This document shows positions 51,515 to 62,860 of a stretch of DNA of 64,000 nt, piece by piece. The DNA is from Apricaphanius iberus (lineage: Eukaryota > Chordata > Actinopteri > Cyprinodontiformes > Aphaniidae): assembly GCA_028564705.1 (NCBI GenBank), contig JAPXFQ010002085.1, positions 828,001 to 892,000 on the forward strand. Reading direction: 5' to 3'. The notes beneath the pieces were generated by a model. It did not search any database, was not told the origin of the DNA, and saw only the letters and a program-made list of their open reading frames with translations. A program made the translations under genes and the position numbers. Numbering within the stretch: position 1 is the stretch's first letter; every line of letters starts with the position of its first letter.

Positions 51515-54049
51515 GTGCGTGGCGAAGAAAACCACAGATGTATCCATAAGGAAGCATAAAAAGTTTCAAAATGGGTTGGGATTCCACTGAATATGCTACT
51601 GTCCAGACTTATCCTAAACAAAGTTTTGCTGGCGAAGTACTTCCTTTTTAAGTGCTGCACCCAAAAGACTCCTTTGTTTCAAAAAGTAGTTGTTTATATG
51701 AGTGAATGAGAGAATTAGGAAGAAGATGACAAACGATAGAAGAGAGGATAAGAATGAGCTGAGAGGTAGACACATGGTGCAGGAACGTGGGGTCGTTTCC
51801 CTGTCTTCCTCTCCCGCAGTGTCCCAAAGGACCCAGATACCACAGCACAGATGGGACTGTGCATGTGTCTATGGGTTGGTGTCAACGTACGTATGTGTCA
51901 TTAGACATCTTTGTCATGGCAGATGATGATGAAACGCACTCAGGATGGCACCATTGAGGGCACTGCCAAGCACACAGCAGGAGAAATACACACACATTCT
52001 TTGTCCCACACACACTGTCACACACTTAAACATATTAAACACACAGTCACACACACACACACACACACACTCGGAGTCAACAGGGTGCCCTCGGCAGGGT
52101 TCGCCTTGTGTTGAATGCCAGATAAAGACACGTGGATTCTATTCATCACCTATAAACATTGGCCCCATATGGGCAGGCTTAGTGTATGCCATTAGCCTAT
52201 CAACCATGCCTCACACATGCACACACAAACATTTATAAGCACATATAAGATATCTGCTTCATCGATTTAGTTTTTAGAAAAACTACTGTATCATTAGACA
52301 AAATCTGCTAGATTTTCTGTTTTGATTTCTTGTGTGTTGATTTCTTTCTCGTAGCCTCTTGATGGCCTCCAGATCAAACACTATCCTGGAGAATCTTAAC
52401 AGTTTAATTTTTTTACTACGCTAAGTTGTAGTGCTTTGACCATTTCAGGTGATTGCTGTTATTATTTTATTTTCTTCTACCAAACTGAGTCATCTTTTCT
52501 TTGTTCTAACTGAACAGTCTTTATGGTTATCCTTCACATGAAAAGGCCTCCCAAGGAGTGCATATGCTCCTTTCCTTCTCAACTTCTCCATCTTCCCCTT
52601 TTTTCTTATTTTTCAATCTGATTTTTGTCTTTAATGCCACCTATTATTTGATCAATGTAATAAGCTTTTTGCCCCCAAACTCTTGTTCTTTACTTGCCCT
52701 CTTATTCTTTCTTCCTTCTTCCATATTATCGACTTTCTTGTCACCCTCCCTCCTCCTCATTCACTCATCAGTCATTAGCGTTAGCTTCCCTATTGAGAGC
52801 ATATGGTATGATGGATTGTAGAGCTAGGCGTGCTAGCAAGGCTAAGGGCCATTTGCCGGGTGCTATGCACAGTCGGGGAGCGCTGCAGCCAGCTATGCAA
52901 CCTCAACCCAACTCATCGGTTTCCAAAGAGTCACACACACAACATGCATGCCATGCTATTGCATGATAGTTTATTTAACCTTGGCACCACTTGCACCCAT
53001 ATATCTGTCATATTTCATTTAGATTTCATTTATTTGCCTTTTTTGATAAAGTAAAAATGTATAAAGTTGAGCTGTGGTGTATATGCAGGTCAAAAACCAA
53101 AGTTGAGCAGAGAAAGCTATACACACAGAATTCATTGCAATATTTACATTGTGCAAAATGATACTAATTGAGTTATAAACGGCAACGAACAGAAGATTTG
53201 GAATTTCGAAATAGAAATAGCAGTAGCTTGTAGATATTTAAAAGAAAAGAAAAAGGAGGGTTAAAGTCAGTAGGGGTGAAAGCTGGAAAGAACAGAATAA
53301 TTGTGAAGAGGTAGATGGAGCAGATTAAAGGAGGAGTGAAGGGTATCCCATTGTGCCCAGCTGATAGACTAGGTTAGGCTGATGTGATTATGGGGTCCCT
53401 GAAGTGCGATCTATCACACATTACCGTCCACACTGTCAACAACCATACACACACACTGCAGGGGAACGGCAATGCCAGGAGACAGCTGTCTGGCAACAGA
53501 TACACTTACTGGCTTGTGCGCACATGTGCACACGTACACAAACACGCCAGTATTCATATCAACACAATACCACTGCTACATATAAACACACACACTTGTA
53601 GGGAAACATAGATCAACATAAGCTCCCAGTGTAAAAAACTAAAATAAAAATCTGTTTCATTGGGTTTTGTCTTTATCTCAATTTCTTTTTTGTGAAACTT
53701 GGTTTTAAGATTTCTGGGTATCAAGCCTCTGTTGACATTTTTAAGGGTTTGTTCCTATTTAAGAGCAGTTGCTTTTTTTATTTACAAAATGACCTTGAAA
53801 TGGTTCAAAATTAATATCATCTCTGGTTTGAAAATCTATCCTCAACCAAATAGGAAAAATTTTCCTTATCTTGTTAATAAAGTGTTTTAATATGGTAAAC
53901 TCTATGGGTATTGCTCGAAGGTTATCATACTTTAATAGACCATCCACTACCACACTACCTTGCTAAATTATTTAATCTAAATATGTTTAGTTAGCATTTC
54001 ATATGATAGATCAGGGTGTGCATTTCCAATCCTCGAGGTGCAGTGTCCT
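51515..54049. other. Intron 13, first part
   Basis: Microsatellite (CA)n at 52043-52070 and other CA-rich tracts at 53440-53600. T-rich tracts at 52560-52760. No exon-like frame with FN3 or CC motifs. 54010-54045 resembles a hAT MITE end (tttccaatcctcgaggtgca). Confidence 0.45.
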
Positions 54050-54744
54050 CCAACTTGCACATCCATGATGCAAATCCCCGTTCCACCACATCCCAAAGGT
54101 GCTCTATTGGATTGAGATCTGGTGACTCTGGAGGCATTTTGAGTAAGTGAACTCATTGTCATGTTCAAGAAACCAGTCTGAGATGATTTGAGCTTTATGA
54201 CATGGCACCTTATCCTGCTGGAGGTAGCCATCAGAAGATGGGTACACTGTGGTCATAAAGGGATGGGCATGGTTAGTAACAATACTCAGGTAGGCTTTGG
54301 CATTGCAGCAATGATCATTTGGTACTAAGGAGCCCAGCGTGTCTCAAGAAAATATCCCCCACACCGTTCCCCCACCACCATCACCTTCCTGAACCATTGA
54401 TACAAGGCAGGATGGATCTATGCTTTCATATTGTTGATGCCAAATTCTGACCTTACTATCCGAATGTTGCAGCAGAAATTTACTCATCAGACCAGACATT
54501 ATTTCAATCTTCTATTGTCCTCTTTTGGTTAGCCTGTGCGAATTGTAGCCTCAGTTTTCTGTTCTTAGCTGACAGGAGTGGCACCCAGTGTGGTCTTCTG
54601 CTGCTGTAGCCCATCTGCCTCAAGGTTCAACATGTTGTGAGTTCAGAGATGCTCTTCTGCATACCTTGGTTGTAATGTGGTTAGTTGAGTTACTCTTGCC
54701 TTTCTATCAGCTTTAACCAGTCTGGCCATTCTCCTCTCACATCT

Positions 54745-55310
54745 TCCCCTGAAAAGAGGTCTCGCTGGAGGACAGTTTGAATTATCTCTGCAAGACGCTC
54801 TGGCATCGAGCAATAATGTACGTTACTGCATTATGTGAGCAGCTTCGGGAACCAATCAAATCAGTGTATGTGATGTAGGCAGGCCAGAGGCGAGCTAAGC
54901 TGATGACGTCAACGCAACATCCTAAATCATTTAGTAAACATTGAAAGATGGCTACAGATGAACACCAGTTGTTTGAAACGGCTTTGGCCGCTACAATGAA
55001 CAAGTTAGACTTAGCTTTTCATCTAAAAGAAGAACAGAAAACCACACTTGAATCATTCCTTTGCAAGAAGGACATTTTTTGCTGTTTTGCCGACCGGATA
55101 CGGCTAGAGTTTAATATACCAGTTAGCTCTGCTGGTAACTCTGGATATGTCACACCGTGTATTGTTGTGTTTGGTCGTGGCGTTATCCAGTTGCGTGCAG
55201 TGAAAGTTTTAAATGCATGCTTGTTTCCACCCCTCGAATTAGGCCATTTTCATTACTGGTTGCCAGACCCTTGATGTTAATAGATTAGGGTCTGGATTAT
55301 TCCAGGCTAC
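54745..55310 (+). mobile_element. Insert with RecQ-helicase-like gene fragment
   Basis: Inserted in the repeat above; the 8-bp flanking repeats support transposition. No clear terminal inverted repeats found. It carries the 108-codon frame at 54948-55274 and an upstream region that could serve as promoter. Probably a short deletion derivative of a larger element that encodes a helicase. Confidence 0.5.
54948..55274 (+). pseudogene. RecQ-like helicase N-terminal fragment
   Basis: Begins MATDEHQLFETALAATMNKL, then FHLKEEQKTTLESFLCKKDI and FCCF. The Leu-Lys-X-Glu-Gln..Leu-X-Ser-Phe-Leu..Lys-Lys-Asp-Ile-Phe order resembles the Q-motif and lead-in to Walker A of RecQ-type helicases that occur in many copies in fish. 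The Walker A Gly-X-Gly-Lys-Ser that should follow is absent, and the frame continues with unrelated residues to a stop. A helicase activity is impossible. Confidence 0.45.
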
Positions 55311-55645
55311 TGACATCTGGCATCAACAACACATTTTTGCACTGCCCTTCACTGGATATTTTCCCTTTTTTATAACATTACATAGAGATTGTTATGTGAA
55401 AATTACAGTAGATCAGCAGTTTCTGAAATACTCAGACCAGCCCATTTGGCACCAACAACAATACTACATTCAAAGTCACTTAGATCACCTTTCATCCCCA
55501 TTCCGATGTTTGGTTTGAACCACAGCAGATCGTCTTGACAATGTCTACATGCCTAAATGCATTGAGCTGCTGCAATTTGATTGCTCATTAGAAATTTGCA
55601 TTAACGAACAGTTGGACAGGTGTGCCTAATAAAATGAGCAGTTAG

Positions 55646-56349
55646 TGTACATCCTCAGTTTGCAGTGAAGTTCTCTAGTGTCCCGCTAATGATTTTAATT
55701 GATTATTTGACTGAGGTGTGTTGAAACAGAGACACATCTAAAAATGTAATGGCTCTGGACCTCTGATTATTGGTTTTCAAATATATTTATTAATAAAAAT
55801 CTAAAAAGTTTGGCATATGTTTATATTCGGCCACATTTCTTCTGGTATACATAAATAAAATCAAATTCAACCAATTGCCTTCGGAAGTTGATTACCTAGT
55901 TCAACCATTTGGCTTCATCTGGATATTCATCTGAATTACTGTGGTGTGCTCCAGTCTCAATGAGGATGAGACCAGTTTTCTAGTCATTCAAGTACAGTGG
56001 TATTACTGTTAATAAAGAAGATACTTATACTTTTAGCAGTATAGGCAGGTATCAAGTTATATAGGAATTTGAAAGCAGCATCTCCATATAGCTTGGCAAC
56101 AGATGTAATCACATTCTAACATTTTATGATAGATATCTGCACTAAATTTGGATTTGATAAAACTTAAAGGATCAACACCATCAGAGGACATGGCTTACCA
56201 AATTCACTTTACACTGGAATTCATGCCATATGTATACACACATGGCCTCAACAGTCTTCATCCAGACTCTGGAATGCAAAATATACTTTTCTTTGAAAAG
56301 AAGACCTTGAAACAATGAAGGAAAGTTCTGTATTTTTCTAATTTGCCAA
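55646..56349. other. Intron 13, no feature recognised
   Basis: AT-rich; 55680-55790 has MITE-like text (gattttaattgattatttga, gttgaaacagagacacatct) of the hAT type. Confidence 0.4.
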
Positions 56350-56900
56350 GATAAGCTTTGCACAATTTCCGGTATTTTTCCGGATGAGGACCTAGTAAAA
56401 AACGGACTTGTCGCGGTAGGGTTTTTGCATTCAGATTATTAGGTAAAATTCCAGAAAAGCTTTAGGGGTGTGGGTTGGGGAGCTGGAGCAGGGAAAGCTG
56501 TGAGTACACACACTGATGACATGTATATCATATATTTCAAAAGTTGCTTCACACTCCTTTCTCTCTGGTACTATTTTCAGCTTTGTCTTTTAAGCATGTG
56601 TGCGCATAATTTAATTAAAAAAACGAGCACTGTGAGGAGCTCTGCTGTAGCTCTGCTGTTTTGTCTGCTTTCTTGCACTGTTTACCCCTCCCCCTTGCTA
56701 GAAGATCCTCCGGTACATGTCTTGCAGTGTGAAAGCAACCGAAAGGCAGTGTTCTGGTAAAAAGTGCCGTATTTGAAAAGACAACTCCAGTTTAAGACCG
56801 GATGGAATTGTCCGCGAATATTCCAGAACATCTATCACTGCTTCTTAAACCTGGAAGTGGTTATAATGTTGTGGCTGATTATTTAAAATGTGATTAGAAA
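56350..56900. repeat. Possible repeat
   Basis: The segment starts near aatttccggtatttttccgg and ends near gaattgtccgcgaatattcc, with shared ccgg/ccgcgaat motifs at both sides and atgttgtggctgatt at the far end. Class unknown. Confidence 0.3.
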
Positions 56901-58679
56901 CGCTGAACTAACTTTGCCGTTGTCCCTTTTTTGGGGGAGGTTTCTGGTGTGTTAATGAGATGCACTCTAATCCTTCTCTCAGTCTCCAGTTGTTACACAA
57001 TCACACAGTCTTTGTTCTAAATCCTTTCCTTTCAAATCTGCTTGTTTGTTTAAACAGTGTTTGATTTCACTTTCAAGTATATTAAACACTGTTTGTCTTC
57101 GACGAATCCAACTTTTCTTGCAGTACTTTCTGCTATGCTGCAGGTTCCAACCAATTTATAATCTCTATTTAATTCTCTTTTATTTAATGTCTTAGTTGGT
57201 ATATAAAATATGCAACTAAGACTTTAGTGAGATTAGACTATGTTTAAAGGAATTTGTAGGATGCCTTTGGCGTCCCATTGTGTCTCAACTCCCTCAGACT
57301 TACCCGTTTGCTTCACTAATTGTCCTCCGCTTACGCGTTTTCTTCCCAGTGTCCACGTCTCAACTCTTTCAATCTGCCCTTCAACCTCACTGACCCTATT
57401 TCTCACTGTTGGTGCTACCTTAAATACTCACCCCTTTCCAGTAAATGAGTAAATCTTAAAATTGTGAACATTCCTTTAACTCCTTCTCTTACTTTACTCC
57501 CTCCCTCTGTCCCAGCCCAGCAGGCCCTATCCAAACGTTCAAGGACAAATCTGAATATCCCTTTTCACCGTTTAAGTGTTAAAAGCCTGCCGGTGCCGGG
57601 GTGTTATCTTAACGCGCCTTGCCGTGCCATCATCAGAGCGCGTGATGAAAATGGCTGTGATGATGCTAAAAGAAAAAAGAGGAGGGGGAGAAAAAGTAAT
57701 AATCAAATATGTTTTTCAAGGGCACAGTGACCATTTGCTGGAGGGAAATTATCCCAGTAGTTAAGCTTGCTCGCTCAGAGAGTGTAGTGAGAGGGAAAGC
57801 ATTTGAGTGTATACGTGAGTGCAAATATGCTTAGAGTTCTTATTTGAACTTGCTCCATTCATCCAACACGATTTTATGCAAGTCTCTGTTTTCATACATG
57901 TCAGAATATTTCTGCAGTTTGGATGGATTGTCACTGGTCCTTTATTTGTCTTTGTCAGTAGTTTTTCATCAGTTTCTCAGTGTGTAAATATCTGTGTGTA
58001 TGTTTATCAATGCCAAAAGCCTCTCATCATTGATGGGTAGCAAATGGCCAACTCTAGTGCATTCCAAACAGCAATGTCTGGCTGCTTTATAAGATAAAGT
58101 GCTCCCTTAACTCAGGAAGACATTTCTCTCTCTGTTAATGTATTTATGATGATGACTTTTCTATTAGGTTTTCTTTAATGACTGGCAAGAGTAAAAGCAC
58201 CGACTGTCAGAGCCACATAGAGGATTACAGTACATGCTATATATTTGCATTTATCAGATTTCATTTGTTGTTATAAGACATTATAGAACAGTAACAGAAA
58301 ATATCATGACCTAATTACCAACATGTCATTCTCTTTTTAACGTGTAATGTTTTATAATTTAGTGATTCTTTTAGGAAGATAAAATGTTAGGTGTTTAAAA
58401 TGAGGGAGACTGAAGTGTACAGTCGAAGCTGTCAACTGGTATGAACATCTTTTAAGAACCTTATCTTTTGTTGCACTAAAAGAAACTATTATATCACAAA
58501 GATAAAATACAATTTTAGTTTTGTTGTTTGGTGGTTTTAGTTCTGTTGTCTTTACAAAAATCAGGTTTTAGATCAAATGTTAAAAAATTTAGCTACAGAA
58601 TATTAATTAAAAAATAATCCCCACTTTAAAAATTTTTTTAAATTAAACAGATAATATTTTTTGTATTCCATTAAAAAAA
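56901..58679. other. Intron 13, middle
   Basis: A GC-rich patch at 57580-57680 in otherwise AT-rich sequence (ccggtgccggggtgttatct, then gagcgcgtgatgaaaatggc). Could be a conserved non-coding element. No gene recognised. Confidence 0.4.
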
Positions 58680-58945
58680 GATTTGAAAATGATGATGCCG
58701 TGCCTTCGGAAACTTCTGACACCTCAGCTCATACTTTTGAAGTAATGGGAGACACGTCTGCTCATGTATTTAAATGCCACACCTGGAACACACTGCTTTT
58801 AGTTTAAGACAATAGGAAAGTCAGAATAAGTCAGCCAAGATTTAATAAAGAGATTTGTGGAGCTGCACAAGGCTTGCTGAACCTATTGAACAATTTCCAA
58901 ATGCTTAAAGGTACGGTGTTCATCTTTTGTAACAATTATTTGAAT
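58680..58945 (+). mobile_element. Tc1-like element, left part (split copy)
   Basis: The text agtaatgggagacacgtctg, aaatgccacacctggaacac, then gagctgcacaaggcttgctg is the 5' region and the start of the transposase frame of a common fish Tc1 family. It stops near 58945 and continues at about 60690. Confidence 0.6.
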
Positions 58946-58947
58946 TA

Positions 58948-59160
58948 CAGTGGTCCCTGGTTTATGCTGGGATTATGTTCTAAATATAACACAAAACAGG
59001 CGAAATCAGCAGCTTTATTTTTTACATTTTCTCAAATTTTCTGACATTTATCACTAGTTTAAATACTCTCAAAGTTCAAACCTATGTGGATTGTAAAACA
59101 TAAAAATGTTATTATGCTACGGTTTCTTCGTCCTCATGTTGCTCAGGTGCGTCTTTTTTT
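58948..59160. repeat. Possible Tigger/pogo-type element end
   Basis: After TA the text cagtggtccctggtttatgc and gttctaaatataacacaaaa..ggcgaaatcagcagc is like the ends of fish Tigger-type elements that start CAGTGGTCCCTCGTTTATCG. The other end was not identified. Confidence 0.35.
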
Positions 59161-59347
59161 CTAATGAGGAACAGTGCAGGTGTTTTTTTCCAAGTGAGGA
59201 ACATAGTTATGGATATAGTTGATGGTGCTGTTTTTTTCTTCTGATCGAGAAGATTCCTATAAAAACGCATACTCAGTTCGGCAGTGTGAATGTATTACAC
59301 GGAGGAGATTAACAATGGCAACAATCAATCAGTACGCAGAACACAAT

Positions 59348-60606
59348 GGGGCTGATTTATCAAGATTCCTGATAAGGTTCGCAAAATTTTGTGCGGCGCT
59401 ATAAATTTGCGCGAGTGGGTTGTCCTTTATTTGCGGGTGACTTACTAAACTTGCGTGAGCAATTCTCAACAGGTGCAAGTGGCAGTATTCAAATGAGGAG
59501 TTTGCGGACGCTAATGTGAGCTGCACCACGGCTAGAGAGAGGAGGAATAATGCACATGGATCCATCATGCGTCTTTGGCACAAAAATTAGGCTAAAATGC
59601 TGTGAATTCTGTTTTTTGTTTGTCAGTAATAAATTTAATTAATGCGCTGCTCTCTGCTGCATGCACACATCGTATTGCAGGGTTAGACTGATTAAAACTG
59701 CAGCATATCTCAATTTAGTTTTTAAAATGTCATATAAAATGCTAATTATCATTGCAGTATGTTTTTGTTTTTTTACGTGTCATTTCTAGCAGTTTGCTAC
59801 TCAGAATTGGTGTCTGAGTACCAAGTACAAGCCCAACAGAAAAACACTAATAGAACAGAACAACATTAAAAAAACGGATCTAGTAATATGAACTAATGAA
59901 CACAACACTGTTTCTGGTAAGCTCCTGGTACCAATTAACTAATGACGATAACCTCAGCTCAAGATATGTCCGTACACACCAATGTCCCCACACCATTATC
60001 ATTGCGGTATTGTATATGATTACTACATTTTATTAATTAGACTCCAGGAAGGTTAACCACTATGTGAGAAACTGAGGATCCACTAGGATGCATTCAGTGA
60101 TGAGAGCACGGTGAGTTATGATACGTCTTTGAAGGAAGAACAGGTAAATATTTAAATACTTAAATATATTTAAATACAGGTTTATGGCCATTACAGTGTT
60201 AATTACTCTTGGTTTATACTGTGTGTGAATTAAATTTTTTGTTTGTCAATCATAAACTCATGTTGAATGTGGTAGCGCAATATTAAGACATGCTTTTCAG
60301 AAGTGCTAAAAAAAGACGCTAAAAAAGCCGGCGCAAACATTTTTATGCTTAGTAAATCACACTGTGTCTGGAACGCCTACTGATTTGCCTATTCTCCTCC
60401 CAATATTTTGCATCGCCTTACAGAAACGCCCAGATTATATATTCATCAAGGGCAAAAGCGCTAAACGGATTGCCTGCGTCTTGGTGTGGGTTTAACAGGC
60501 GCGATGTTCTCTGCGCCGTGTAGATAGATCAATCTTAGCCTGTTTTTGTGACGCTGTGCTGTTTGCACGGGTTTTAACAACCTCAAACCATTGATAAATC
60601 AGCCCC
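59348..60606. mobile_element. Non-autonomous Harbinger-like element, 1259 bp
   Basis: 16-bp perfect terminal inverted repeats ggggctgatttatcaa (59348-59363) and its complement (60591-60606), with a 3-bp direct repeat aat on both outer sides (59345-59347, 60607-60609). The 3-bp duplication and the GGGGCTG start are like the Harbinger element at 584-2068. No transposase frame. It contains mirrored internal motifs (gcgcgagtggg near one end, ggcgcgatgttc near the other). Confidence 0.8.
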
Positions 60607-60689
60607 AATTTGCATTTGTATGCCATAAAGAAAGCATACAACATTTTTCTTTAAAAAAAAACTGCAAAAAAGATAGAGTGCGAAAGGTA

Positions 60690-61235
60690 ACAGTGTTTAA
60701 ATGTGGTACTACTGTATAGACATGGTGGGAATGTCCAACCATCATACCGCTCAGGAAGGTTCTGTGTCCCAGAGTTTGATCTGTTTTGATCTGAAATCTG
60801 CAAATAGACTCCAGAACAAAATCTAATGACCTTGTGAAGATACTGGCTGAAACCAGGAATACAATCTCATTATCCACAGTGAGACGTGTCTGGTACGGAC
60901 ATGGCTTGAAATGCAACTCAGTGAGGAGGAAGCTATTACTTGAAAAGAAACATTAAAAAACAGATTGCAGTTTGGAATTGCACACAGGGATAAAGATCTA
61001 CTATTTTAGAGACCCGCCCTGCGGATTGATTAAATTAAAGTAGTTCTGTTCGGCCATAATGACCATTGTTGTATTTGGAAGAAAAAGGGGAACGCATTCC
61101 CAACTGTGAAGTATTAGGGTGGCAGCATCATGCTGTGGGGCCGTTTTCCTGCCCCACAACAGAGATGGTATCATATGGAAAGAACATTATGTAGAAATAC
61201 TAAACAAAGACCTAAAAAAATCACTAAGGAAGTTA
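60690..61235 (+). mobile_element. Tc1-like element, right part with transposase relic
   Basis: The text gggaatgtccaaccatcata, ctgttcggccataatgacca, tgtatttggaagaaaaaggg and ggtggcagcatcatgctgtg is the middle of a fish Tc1 transposase gene (..LFGHNDH-like..VWKKKG..GGSIMLWG). Several frameshifts; truncated before the second catalytic Asp. Confidence 0.7.
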
Positions 61236-61533
61236 AAGTTATTGAATTTAATTTTTTTTTTTTTTTTAAGTTTATTTAACAGGGACAATGCGCTAAAACA
61301 TTAAATGTGTTTTACACCAGATTATAGCCAAAGCTAGTTTCCAGGTGAGAAATGCTAATTAAAATATCTTCCATTTTAAAAACACAACAATCACTAATTA
61401 CATAATACAATCATTCAATAAAATATCTCTAAGACCAATATCTTGAATACTTAAATCCTTAATGTTGACAATGCTGGTTTTATAATAATACCTTCCTGAC
61501 ATTACAAGAAAAAATCTTTAGTTCAGTGGTAAG
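61236..61533. repeat. Repeat-like flank of the hAT element
   Basis: Starts with a T16 run followed by aagtttatttaacagggaca. It continues, after the hAT element, at 62861 (tttaaatttctgcggagttt) to about 62940, so the hAT element appears to be inserted in this repeat. Class unknown. Confidence 0.35.
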
Positions 61534-62852
61534 TAGGGATGGGTACCGATATCCGGTGCCATCACGGCACCGGTTCCGACATGAACGGTAGTAACCAGAC
61601 CGAAAAGCAGCGCACATTTCGGTGCCTTATTTCGGTCCTTTTTCCCCTCTGAGATGTCAAACACTGTGGATTCTGGGCGTGCCATCAGTCAAGAGCAATA
61701 AGGAAAACATGGCTATCTCTGTGCAAAAAAACTGCTAAAAATAAGGGAAATTAACGTACCAACGCGAGTGGATTTATTTCTAGAATTACCTTTTTTTTGT
61801 GTGTGTGTGTTTGTTTTACGCATTGAACGCATACAAAGAACAGCGCCCTGTTTATAATTCAGCCCGCACCACATCAGCTCTCCCTCCTAACCAGCCAAAC
61901 TACGGATTGTTGTGCAGGAGCATGTGTTTGTATATAGTTTGTACACGGAGCCGTATAGGCTCTGTGTTGATATAAGTTTATAAGTTGTCTGTGGGAATTA
62001 TCCGTCCACTTCGGATATCAGCTCCGTTGTGTGCGTTTCAGTGTTTGCTGTGTGTGCAGTGCAGAGTTTTGGGGTGTGCGGTGCTTAAAGTTTAATTGCT
62101 TCGTATTTAATTATATTTATGCATCTTGGCTCACTGTATAGTTTCAGTACATTTCATAGTGAGATACCGCTGCGTTGAAAAACGAAATTATTCAGTTAAG
62201 GTGATGTTTTCGGACTTAAATTAGTGCAAAAATATTAGCGGAAGTAGCTGTGTCCATCTTCACAATAAGAGCGTTTATTTCCTGTTGTGTTGAACTGAAG
62301 AATCTGCTGTTTACATTTGGAAAATGATCAATTGGGTTATTTGATTACTAAGTCTATATTACATTTTATTTATCTGATATTTATCACAGACTACTGATAT
62401 CCAAATGTTATGTTTATTTATATACTTGGCTTAGTTCTGCCTCTATTTGTTATTATTCATATGGGACCACAAATAAATTGTGAATGTGACTATGGAGTTC
62501 TAAACAAAATTGATTTCTCCTATATATATATTTTTTTTTAAAGAGCAACTTCATCTTGATTTGGCCCTTTATTTACACAGAAAGTTCTAGTTAATTTTTT
62601 TTGGGGGTCATATTTAGCAGTGGTGATTGATTCACAACTACTGTGATTAATTAGATAAAAGATTTTTATTGTTTGACAGACCTACTTAAAAAAAATAAAA
62701 AAATAAGAGGGTATTTGGACCATGTTTGTATGTTTTACATTCTTTAGGCACAATTTCAAGCACCGGTTCAAGCACATTTAAGCACCGGCACCATTTCAAA
62801 AGTGCCGGTTAGGCACCGGTATCAGATAAAACCTAAACGATACCCATCCCTA
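61534..62852. mobile_element. Non-autonomous hAT-type element, 1319 bp, perfect 8-bp duplication
   Basis: The ends tagggatgggtaccgat and gatacccatcccta are inverted repeats, and both sides also contain several caccggtt/ggcaccgg motifs (subterminal repeats). The direct duplication gtggtaag lies at 61526-61533 and 62853-62860. No transposase frame. The intact duplication suggests a fairly recent insertion. Confidence 0.9.
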
Positions 62853-62860
62853 GTGGTAAG

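Larger units (their letters stand above)
54050..55645. mobile_element. DNA-transposon-like fish repeat, interrupted
   Basis: 54050-54744 and 55311-55645 are colinear pieces of one repeat family (tattggattgagatctggtg, gatcagcagtttctgaaata, ggacaggtgtgcctaataaa). The terminal text near 55640 (cctaataaaatgagcagtta) is a known fish repeat end. I cannot assign the superfamily. The insert at 54745-55310 is bracketed by tcacatct and tgacatct, an 8-bp duplication with one mismatch. Confidence 0.55.
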
